Origin: Mucidula mucida
Taxonomy: Eukaryota; Basidiomycota; Agaricomycetes; Agaricales; Physalacriaceae
Assembly: GCA_015501055.1 (NCBI GenBank)
Contig: JADNYV010000646.1
Location: 1-18,862 of the forward strand
Reading direction: 5' to 3'
DNA length: 18,862 nt
The notes below the pieces were generated by a model that ran no database searches, was not told the DNA's origin, and saw only the letters and a list, made by a program, of their open reading frames with translations. The position numbers were made by a program, and so were the translations under genes. Shown here one piece after another: positions 1-7,967 of the stretch (positions within the stretch are counted from its first letter, which is position 1; each line of letters begins with the position of its first letter).

Positions 1-145
1 ACGTTGCTTTCCCACTGAGGGCAGACGCGCGACTATTGAGTTGTTTGACGCGAGTGCGAAGCGTGTGCGGACATCACGTGATGTATGTCCGGCGTGGTCT
101 CGTTCGGGACATCAAAACTTTCTTGTTCTCGACTGTCAGCGTGAG

Positions 146-884
146 ATGGGTTTCCGCCATGCAATGGTTCTCGGGCCAGTGTCGTTTTTCCTAGGTGACT
201 GATTGTTGTGCGCTCTAGGCCTGACTGCAATGATTTACCGGCATTTTGCCTACCAGGCATTTTGTTCATCTGCTTCACCGTGGATCACAAACTTCTGTGG
301 GGAGCTCTGACGGATGATATTATCGAAGACGGATTCCAGTTCTATGGCACATTCTTCAACTCGCCGACAGCTATCAAGGTCTGCGCAGCGCGAGTCCGTC
401 CGTGGGTATCTATAATTAAAACGTCTGATAGGCACTTTTGCATGGGATGTGCGCGGTAGGTTTGCTCGGACTTGTGAGCAAACTGCACAAATGGGACGAG
501 AGCGCCATGTTCTTTGATGGGAGCTCTATTGGTAGGACATCAACGACATGGTGATGCGTGCAAGCGTATTGACATCAATTTAGGCATCTACGTGTTCGCA
601 TTGGCTGTATACTTGAGTGTCACGATCCCAACACTGCGAACGATTGTTACCCCACTGGAACTGGATACCAGGAGCGACCGCATCGAAGCGCTCCGCGTTC
701 TGAGCGCCGGAAACGTGATTATAGGCTTGTGTTTGGGGGGCATCTTGTTGATGCAGGTGAGCGGGCACCCCAAAATCGCTTGTTTGTTGACAGTGCTGAA
801 GCATTTGATGTTAACTAGGCCGGCCAGGAGTACGCACGGCGCTCGGCGGTGGTTGAAGTCAGTGCAGAGAAAAAGAAGAACTAG
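146..884 (+). CDS. SHR3: Shr3-type ER membrane chaperone for amino-acid permeases
   Basis: Five exons: 146-194, 257-378, 432-531, 584-756, 819-884 (169 aa). Shr3 family proteins sit in the ER membrane and help amino-acid permeases fold and leave the ER. The spliced protein starts MGFRHAMVLGPVSFFLG and continues into the family blocks FICFTVDHKLLWGAL, KLHKWDESAMFFDGSS, SVTIPTLRTIVTP and RIEALRVLSAGN, with four likely membrane segments. It ends in KKKN, a KKXX dilysine ER-retrieval signal, which fits the location. All exon phases close without gaps; introns are 62, 53, 52 and 62 bp. The second intron has an unusual GTCTGC donor but restores the conserved reading AIK-ALLHG. The ATG at 146 was chosen because it gives the hydrophobic first segment and joins in phase to exon 2. 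Family assignment is from remembered sequence pattern; I am confident of it. Confidence 0.9.
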
Positions 885-2003
885 GGTTGGACGGGTTCAT
901 ACACATGGGATGTATCATCGGCGTCCAACAATAATGATCTCGTTACAGGAAGACAACGACCTACGTGACTCCGAAGGGAAGACTGTACGTGAGCGAGGGA
1001 AATCATTGTGTCAGACCACGAGCGAGGCTCAAGGCGAATACCGCTGTACACGCCTGGGCCTTTTGCTTACGGTCCCAGTCCCCTTGATCGTTGAGGCTCG
1101 AGGGTAAGAAAATCAGGATACTGATGTGATCGCATCCCGATCATGTAGTATGTTCAAAGTAAGTACGTCGTGGTACGACATGGCGAACAATGGGCTGATG
1201 CCAGCTTTGATTTTGGTTGGGAAGCCCCTTCCCGACGGTTGGTGCTCTTGTTCTATTTGGGACAAGGACTCGGGCTCACGGTCCTGGAAGAGAACACATG
1301 TGTATCGTTGGATCGGCGGGGCAAGGAGCAGGTTTTCTGACTTGGTCGCTCTGGAAAGATTCGAAGCAAGGTTATTGACGTCGAGGAACCGACCACGGCC
1401 GGGTTACCAGAGAGGTAATGAAGCTTTGTGCCCAGGCGTGGACCAGACAAAGATTGCCCCGGGTGAGAAGGAATCTCGAAGTGGTGATAGAAAGGCTTAT
1501 TTTCTATACTACGAGTAATGAGTGTAGGGCGTGTCTGTTGAACTGGACCGCAGCAGGAAGAACTGGAACAAGTAGAGGTATAAATTGTGGACCGAGAGAA
1601 GCAGAATACAATGGGGTGATGGAGACGTCGACTGCCGTAGGATCAGAGTGCAAGGAAGCGAGATGGGCCTGAGTGTGAGTACAGTGGGAGTCGTGCAAGC
1701 CACTGAGGGATGGGAAGGCGCATGCCAATCTGCTGGGTATTGGCCGAGCTTGGCTGCGTAGTTTGAGTCCCAGTTCGCACCTGCAGAATCGGCAAGATCT
1801 ACTAGATTCGAGGCCTTCCCTTCGGAGTCACTGCGCTTGTCGCTGCTTTGAGGATATTACCATATGAGGCTACACATAAGTAAATAATTCGAAATGGCTT
1901 ATGGCATGCCAAATGGATATAGATTACTTTGCTGACCTGACTTCAGCTTTTAAAAGGCCAGCCTCATGGAAGGGGACGAGCCCCAGTTGCTTGCTCAATT
2001 TCA
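885..2003. other. Intergenic region, no gene recognised
   Basis: About 1.1 kb between the Shr3-type gene and the Ecl1-like gene. Open frames of 60-130 codons occur on both strands (for example 1126-1518 + and 1504-1728 -), but none resembles a known protein and none can be extended through plausible introns. The last part, with AT-rich stretches near 1913-1925 and 1948-1956, presumably holds the promoter of the Ecl1-like gene. No tRNA, repeat or mobile-element signature was seen. Confidence 0.5.
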
Positions 2004-2889
2004 ATGGACGTGGATTGGTGCCTCACCTGCGAACGCCAGCTTGTACGTCGTGCTCGTCGTCGTCGCCGTCGTTCTCTACTGACCTGCTATCCAGAACGGC
2101 CCATGGACCTACTGCTCGTCGCAGTGCCGCGACAAAGCCGTTTACCTGCGTCTAGCCGGCGCCCAGCCATCGTCCTCAAGTCTACTCAACCCACATCATA
2201 TACGCCTTCTCTCTCCATCTGACGACATCTCGGGCGATGGCGACGACGACGAGCCCATCTACCATCCCATTCTCGCGGTCGACCCCCCACAGGCCATCCC
2301 AGATTCAGAGTCCTCCACCTGGACATTCGAGTCTATAGAAGCATGGCGAGTTGGCGTGTCGCCATCGCGTACGACACCAAATCAACAGCGATATTATAAC
2401 ACTCCAAAATTGCTGAAGCAGCAGCGCACGGTCCCACCGACGCTGTGCATGTCAAAACCGCTTCCCCTCGCCGAGCCGTCACGTCAAAATTACCCTCTAT
2501 TATGCTCCCAGCCCACCTCCATTCTTTCTTCTCTTTCCTCGCGTCTCCGTCGTCTTGGATTCCCTTCAGCGCCCGTTATGATTTCACCATCCACCTCCAC
2601 TGATTCTCTTGCCACCCCCGTCCCATCGTCTATCGGCAGCTCGCCAGTTGACGAAAAACTGCCCGAGGACCTTTGGTGGTCGATAAAGTGCGAACCAGAG
2701 CCTATAGAGTCCTCCTCTGTCTCGCGCTCGATCAGCATCAAGCGTCCGCCTCTTGTCGAGCCTCCCGTTCCCCAGGGCGGCTTGCATCTCGCGCCTCCGC
2801 CTACAGCACCCGTTGTGCATGTACGCGACGATCATCCGTTCAAGGCTCGGGGGCGAGCACGGAAGCCGCATGCGTCTCATAGCCAGTGA
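2004..2889 (+). CDS. ECL1: Ecl1-like small zinc-binding protein
   Basis: Two exons, 2004-2042 and 2095-2889, give 277 aa. The intron (52 bp, GTACGT...CTGAC...CAG) is phase 0. Before splicing the downstream frame is closed by TGA at 2080-2082; after splicing the N-terminus reads MDVDWCLTCERQL joined to NGPWTYCSSQCRDKA. This is the MDxDFCxxC...YCSxxC pattern of fungal Ecl1/2/3 proteins (extender of chronological lifespan), which bind zinc and affect stationary-phase survival and stress signalling. The rest is low-complexity Ser/Pro-rich sequence with an acidic patch (DDISGDGDDDE) near residue 55 and many SP and PP motifs, as usual for basidiomycete members, which are longer than the yeast ones. 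The start at 2004 is preferred because family members begin right at the Cys motif. Function is inferred from the short motif only. Confidence 0.75.
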
Positions 2890-3424
2890 CCATCTCACTC
2901 CCTCACATCTGTAGTTTTAGTTTGCATACCTCATACATTGGATCCCACCCAGCATATCATTTATTCCATGGACTGACTCCCCTCATTCTTTTTTTACACG
3001 AGCACTGCGCTCGCATAGACACACCTCCATGTACTACTGTACTACCTGAGCTTGAATCACAGTGTTTCTCACGCTATGATGAATTGGCTTTGAGCTTTCT
3101 GATGCACGAAGACGCGGGTGCAGTTTTACTTCCACGGAATATTCTACACTTGCTGTTTTCAACATTCTGATACTTGCTGTCACTCGATAAGGACAAGAGC
3201 CTCGCCAGGCGCCAGGCCCCAGCAGTCCATGGCACGTCTCCTGTTCCACAACACGTCCTTGGGTGTCACGCCACCACAATTCCAGACAGGAAAGACCTAG
3301 GAAAAAAACCCTACAGGTGATCTCCAAGCTCCGAAATATTCAATACAGAACGGTACGAATTTCCGCGACAGTTGGCCCAATCAACCTTAGTCATGACGTT
3401 GAAGCTCATTCGGTCCCCGACAGG
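2890..3424. other. Intergenic region downstream of the Ecl1-like gene
   Basis: This 535-bp stretch holds the presumed 3' UTR of the Ecl1-like gene and sequence leading up to the hAT insertion. Short open frames on both strands show no recognisable protein. I see no terminator-like structure or RNA gene. Confidence 0.4.
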
Positions 3425-3432
3425 TACACTGC
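3425..3432. repeat. Target-site duplication, left copy (TACACTGC)
   Basis: TACACTGC lies directly next to the left inverted repeat and recurs exactly at 4238-4245. An 8-bp duplication is what hAT transposases leave. Confidence 0.88.
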
Positions 3433-3460
3433 TAGTGCTGCCGCGAGTCGAGTCGAGCTC
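3433..3460. repeat. Left terminal inverted repeat of hAT element
   Basis: The 28-base left end, beginning TAGTGCTGCCGCGAGTCG. It matches the reverse complement of 4210-4237 except at positions 12, 22, 23 and 25. Confidence 0.88.
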
Positions 3461-3720
3461 AGATCGAGCGAGAAGACCCGGGTGAGCTGGCTTGTTTGGA
3501 ACGAGTGGACAACGAGTTCAGATCAAGCTGCCTCAAGCCCAAGACCCAAAATGGCAAGTCGGCACAACGGCATGTACTGAGAGCTCGTCGTCTTCACCAA
3601 GTCTTCAACATCTCGTTCGTGGACTCAGAATAGCATTCGATAAAGTACTATACACATAAGTGAATATGAGAAGTATTATACGAAGTATGAACAATCTATA
3701 TTAGGTAAGTAGAGGTAACA

Positions 3721-3993
3721 CTAGACAGCAGAATTAATCAGTTTCCAAAGGTCGTCGATTTGACCATGGCTTATAAGGTGTTCTATGGTAGACGGAGGAA
3801 TATTAATCACCTCCAACTCCTCTGAGGTACAAACAAGGTCACCAAAGAATGATAAACGGTCTGCACGGAACGAAAATTTAAGTATCTGGAGAACTTCCAT
3901 TAGAATAGGTGAAATAGCAGCACGTCGGAGACCATCCGTCTCTTTACTTGACGAAAAGACACGTTCGCAAGGGACAGCTGATGCCTGGCGTCG
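3721..3993 (-). pseudogene. hAT transposase C-terminal dimerisation domain remnant
   Basis: On the minus strand this 90-codon open stretch includes QASAVPCERVFSSSKET followed by a block like SPILMEVLQILKFSFRADR. This is the conserved hATC dimerisation region of fungal hAT transposases, where the A-S-x-x-P-C/S-E-R-x-F-S core packs into the catalytic fold and supplies the last acidic catalytic-site region. The frame ends at a natural TAG (3721-3723). Upstream it is closed by TAA at 3994-3996; a CCAG just before the GCA codon at 3984 could be an old 3' splice site. No BED zinc finger or RNase-H-like core is present between here and the right end, so the gene is a 5'-truncated internal-deletion remnant. 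Confidence 0.85.
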
Positions 3994-4209
3994 TTACCAA
4001 CCAACGGTCACCCCACTATTGAAATGCGTAAAAGAGTCGATTTTTACAGCAGTGAAGCGTGAACAAAGATGAACATGATGATAGATAGATTGAAAGATAT
4101 TAAAGTCCCGCACTGATGTGCATCACGCAGGCTGACAGAGCGAGTTGATGGACTCGCTTCCTCAGTTACCATATCAAGTAACGAGCGAGTCGACTCGAGT
4201 TCAGGGTCC

Positions 4210-4237
4210 GAGTTGAACTCGACTCACGGCAGCACTA
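4210..4237. repeat. Right terminal inverted repeat of hAT element
   Basis: The 28-base right end, ending CGGCAGCACTA on the plus strand. It pairs with the left end at 24 of 28 positions. Confidence 0.88.
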
Positions 4238-4245
4238 TACACTGC
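4238..4245. repeat. Target-site duplication, right copy (TACACTGC)
   Basis: Identical to the octamer at 3425-3432 and directly adjacent to the right inverted repeat. Confidence 0.88.
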
Positions 4246-5283
4246 TGTGCCACCATCAATTAAAGATAGTGTGGCGAGATGTGGCCAGCTCCATCGAAGT
4301 ACTCACCGTTCTACGAGCCTCGCTTCTCTTCCTACGTTTCGAGGACTAGCGGCGCCGATCGCGGGACCGAAAGCTTCAAGCGTCGCCCGACTAGAGGCGC
4401 CTCCCGCTTCGAATACTCGAGTCAGCTAGTCGGTATGCGACCCTGCATACCGTCGAATCGCCGATACCACGATCGACGCTAGTGTACTTGTTCCCTGCAG
4501 CCTCCCTGCAGAGGCCCATGAATATCGGGCTTGCGCATGTGCTTGTCATCGAACACTACAAATGATGAAAGTACTCACCGGACTGCGACTCAGCTGAGAG
4601 CACGTTGCGTTCTAGCTTCGTCGCTTGTTCCATTGCTTATAGTTACTTGCAAAAGGGTCTGTGCTCGACCATCCAATGGTCCACCATCAAGGGACTTTTC
4701 GCCATCGCCGCAAGCCATCAGACCCACCAAAGTTCAGCATGTCAGGAGCGTTCAGGAGCTCGACGAGGAATTTGATGGCAGATGAACAAATGGAATAAAA
4801 TTCCTGTGATGGGTTTTTTTTTTCAAACACAGGTCAAATCCCGCGGACGCACTGTTGACGGTACCGGAACACACCTGTAAGCAAAGTAAGCACGCCCAGT
4901 GCGTCGGTTGGACTTATGAATCAACGCTTTTGAAATTATAATGGGTATTTCGGCGAATCATCACCAAAGAGGCTCACGTAGTTGTAAGCCTCGAATGCGC
5001 AAATCATTGCCTCATCGTTGAATACTTCATGACTGGCGTCGGGATGCTACATGGGGCAGCCGGTCAATAAATCGAGATATGATCAACATGGACTCACAAT
5101 GTCAACAGCTACTAAGAACTCACCGACAATTGTGATTTATGAAAGGGACAATTATTTGGAGTCCGATAACACAGGAAACAAGAAGTTCAAAATTCCGCGC
5201 GGGTCGAAACCAGCAAACCTGACGCGTTAGAAAACAGATATATTGCACACAACATTGATACAACACGAAATTTCGAGTTCAGA
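4246..5283. other. Intergenic region with weak minus-strand exon-like stretches
   Basis: About 1 kb between the hAT element and SmB without a callable gene. Two identical 12-mers, AAGTACTCACCG (4299-4310 and 4569-4580), read as strong GGTGAGTACTT donors on the minus strand, and an open stretch lies between them at about 4311-4420. A separate minus-strand open stretch at 4936-5046 starts after a good CTAC/TAG acceptor and ends in TAA. None of these could be assembled into a gene or matched to a family. A run of 10 T lies at 4814-4823. Confidence 0.4.
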
Positions 5284-5974
5284 CTACTGAGGCGGTTGGA
5301 ACCTGAACGTGTTCGTTAGCGTTGCTTGGGGAATTGCGCAACGAAATTGTGGCGTACCCGGGAGGAGCTCCACCGAATCCTGGCGGAGGGAATGGCATAC
5401 CGGGGGGCATACCGGGCGGTCTGAACCCGGGAGGGGGACCGGTCATACCAGGCGGGAAGCCCATTGGGGGACGACCCATCCCAGGAGCGCCCACTGGTAA
5501 GTCACAAAGTCAGTTTGAAACACGCAAAGTGATTTGTGAAAGACATACTAGGTGGCATCATTCCCATACCGCGCCCGGCGGGCATACCGCGTCCAGGTCC
5601 GACCGGGAGAGCATTATTTTTATCCTCTTCGACGACGGGAGGTGGGCCCTCTACACTGAGACTGACGACCGTCTCTCCTCTGAGAATAACAAGGCCAAGT
5701 GTCCGCTTGATCTCCTGCTCCTGCGCTGGGCCCTCGTCACCCTTCTTCTTAGTCCTCACTCTCCGGAATTCCTCACAGTCAGCCAGTACGAGATTCATGT
5801 GTCGGTCGAACGCGAGCATTTGGCCGGTCAGTGCGCGTCCATCGTTGATCGTAACCTTCAACCGCCAGTTGATCAGCGACAGCATCTTGCCGCCCTTGGA
5901 TTTTGGTGGAGGCTGTCAAAATTATTATCAAGTCAGTTTGGCATTCTCGTCCTTTCCTAGTCCCGACGTACCAT
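5284..5974 (-). CDS. SMB1: Small nuclear ribonucleoprotein SmB (Sm core protein B)
   Basis: Minus strand exons 5972-5974, 5549-5912, 5358-5493 and 5284-5302 encode 173 aa. SmB is one of seven Sm proteins that form the ring on U1, U2, U4 and U5 snRNAs in the spliceosome. The Sm fold is clear: Sm1 motif MLSLINWRLKVTINDG...GQMLAFDRHMNLVLADCEEF at about residues 10-50, and Sm2 motif TLGLVILRGETVVSLS at about 72-87. A Pro/Gly/Met-rich tail with PPGM repeats follows, ending GGAPPGFQPPQ. The first coding exon is only the ATG, directly followed by a GTACGT donor; exon 2 then starts PPPKSKGGKM, the usual SmB N-terminus. The last intron (55 bp, branch GCTAAC, CAG) gives the family-typical tail; if it is kept, a different 25-residue tail follows. 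All phases close. Confidence 0.93.
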
Positions 5975-6467
5975 CGTCGTCTAAACGTTTTTTCAACAAG
6001 GCCAGATGGGAGATCAATCGCAAAGCCCTCCGAGGAACAAGACCAAACAAAGGGCGGATCTTCCCAATTAGTCAATCACCGCCTTGACTCACTCTTTTCG
6101 CTCACACTGATATACGCGAACCCGCACGCACATCAAAAGGGTTCATTCACAATCAAGAACCCCAAAAAATTTTAATTATCCATCATTAGTGGCCTTCTTT
6201 CCATGGGCGCTGTCGTTCACCGTGCTACTCGATGTCTCAATTCAAACATTTCTCGTTCTGTTCCTGGTTATCGCTTTGTTTCTTGACGGTAACGCACTTG
6301 GCTGGTCATCCTGATGTCTTTTTCTATCAGCAACTCTCTCGGACCCTCATCTAAAATTGGATTCAGCTGATATTGGCCCACTCGTGCAGCGCACGCTTTT
6401 CTCTTGGTTCCCGCTCCACTTTGACTGCCCTTGAAGCACAAGTGCAGGGATAGATGATCAATGGTTC
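5975..6467. other. Upstream region of SmB, no gene recognised
   Basis: About 490 bp before the SmB start (on its strand) that should contain its promoter and 5' leader. It is AT-rich around 6160-6180. No open frame, repeat or RNA gene was recognised. Confidence 0.35.
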
Positions 6468-7513
6468 CTACTTATCCAACGTCTTCTTGATCGACAGCAA
6501 CGTAGAGCCTTGCTCCGAGAGCCAATGATATCTCGCCCTAGCACCAAAAAATTGTGCTATGATCCTGGAAAGGCTAACAATCGTTTTGTGTAGTGGTTCC
6601 ATCTTCTCGAATTCATCGATCTGACCCTCTTGAGTTCCGCAATACTTGGTCGCCAAAGTTAGCCACCAATTGCGACATATACGGCCTGCTTCGACAAAAC
6701 TTCCACCGACTCGCGTCCGATTCCTTGGCCTCCCCCATACATGCGTCAGGGAACTGTCAGGCGCCCCCCATAACGACTCCGAAGACGTGGGTTGCACAGA
6801 TGGCCACTCTGGTCCCACACTTCCACCATAAACCCCGTTTGTCAGCCAATGTGGTCAAAATCATCTTCAGGAAATTTTATTCGAACCGATCATTCGCAGT
6901 TCAATTGTGCAAAGGTCCCTCTTCTAAACATCACATGGGTACGTACATCTGGTTAGATTCAACACTTAACACTTGCCTGCCAATTTTAGGTGGCTTCCGA
7001 GTCGTGTCGTGTGTAACTCACGAGTCCTCGTCGCACCGATGTCCAATACATTGACGATGACTGTAGTGCTGTTCAGTCTTGAAATTTCGCCGAGCGCAGA
7101 GTACAAAGGACGCTCCTCTGCCTTTCTTGAATGAACACATTTCGGGTTCATTAGTACACGAACGTCGGGCCCCGCATACACCTGGACCACGTCACTCCAC
7201 CTTTCAGATATGCTCAACTCTTATCGTCATCCTTGAATATACCTCTTTCGCAAAGTCCTATAAGTTCCCAACGTTTGGATCCACATGACTGCGCAATTAG
7301 CCTCTCATTCATGCTCTCCACATCGTGTGGTATACGAACGCCGGCGTGAACGTCAAACAAAATTTTCCTCTGTCCAATGCTCCATTCGTTTAGGCAACAA
7401 CGAATCAGGATAGCTAGTTCTGTTCCTGATAAACAATGATGCAATGAATGGACGCCGGAAAACACGTTATCACTCTCCCTCGCTTCGAGTATCCACAAAA
7501 AACTCTGGACCAT
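6468..7513 (-). pseudogene. Possible decayed or mis-spliced protein gene, unidentified
   Basis: Three minus-strand open stretches (7214-7513, 6966-7217 and 6468-6818) have protein-like composition. The first can be joined to the second by a 43-bp GTATAT...AAAG intron to read KRWELIGLCER-WSDVVQ. The HSxRW/RWxxV style weakly recalls the middle of agaricomycete F-box/LRR-type proteins, but no F-box was found upstream. Beyond that no consistent splice path avoids stops, for example around 6880-7000. It may be a pseudogene of a large lineage-specific family, a gene with unusual introns, or chance open frames. I would not name a product. Confidence 0.25.
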
Positions 7514-7967
7514 GATGTGTAATTCTGATTTCAGCGGACAACTCCCCGCTGCGTCACTCTACGACTGAAAAGCACCGCAGTGGTGTACAAGCATGAGCTT
7601 GAGTAACCTTCTGATCGTTCGTTCTGATCCAACTCAGAAACAATGAGTGCCAGTGCTTGTTGAGCAGGTGATAGAAGTAGACCAAGAGTCCTTGAGCTTG
7701 AACAATGACGAGTATCTATTTGCCTATCTCACTAGCCATAGATACCAGCCGCGTTTATAAAGGTTCTTTGACGTACTTACACACGCCTACCTGCCAGCAC
7801 TAAGACCATTGGTACAGGTGAGAGATCACTATTCATATGTCCTTGGAACGTTGCAAAGAAAACGAATATTAAGCAGTAAAAAGACAAGCTATGTTACAAT
7901 TCTGCGTTTCTAGTGTGGCGTTTAGATCAGAGTTGCACGCTTCGTATACTCTGCCCACCTCATTCCA
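7514..7967. other. Intergenic region downstream of pyruvate carboxylase
   Basis: About 450 bp between the stop of pyruvate carboxylase and the doubtful fragments to its left. A TTTATAAA box sits at about 7754-7761. Otherwise I see no gene, repeat or RNA. Confidence 0.35.

Larger units (their letters stand above)
3433..4237 (-). mobile_element. Non-autonomous hAT-superfamily DNA transposon
   Basis: An 805-bp element with matching inverted ends. The first 28 bases (starting TAGTGCTGCCG) match the reverse complement of the last 28 bases at 24 of 28 positions. Both ends begin TAGTG, which fits the YARNG start of hAT ends. The octamer TACACTGC flanks the element on both sides, and 8-bp target duplications are the hAT hallmark. 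Inside, the minus strand keeps the last ~90 codons of a hAT transposase (separate entry); the rest of the transposase is missing, so the copy cannot move by itself. GAGTCGAGT-type motifs recur just inside both ends and may be subterminal repeats. The perfect target duplication suggests a fairly recent insertion; the decayed interior suggests an old deletion derivative mobilised in trans. Confidence 0.9.

Noticed and set aside
514..1107. 197-codon plus-strand open frame containing SVTIPTLRTIVTP
   Set aside because: It is exon 4 of the Shr3-type gene read through flanking introns; the true gene leaves this frame at 757.
2046..2075. CGT/CGC tandem repeat as a coding Arg run
   Set aside because: It lies inside a well-formed 52-bp intron whose removal is needed to form the conserved Cys motif.
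3785..4072. 95-codon plus-strand open frame inside the hAT element
   Set aside because: It is antisense to the hATC remnant; only the minus strand shows conserved transposase residues.
4561..4600. Box C/D snoRNA-like ATGATGA...CTGA
   Set aside because: The boxes are only about 30 nt apart and no terminal stem closes them.
4814..4823. Run of ten T as a Pol III terminator
   Set aside because: No Pol III promoter boxes or RNA gene were found upstream of it.
4826..4850. tRNA B-box-like GGTCAAATCC
   Set aside because: The flanking bases do not form a T-arm stem and no acceptor stem or A box fits at tRNA distance.
5322..5960. 212-codon plus-strand open frame with Gly/Pro repeats
   Set aside because: It is the antisense of the SmB Pro/Gly/Met-rich tail.
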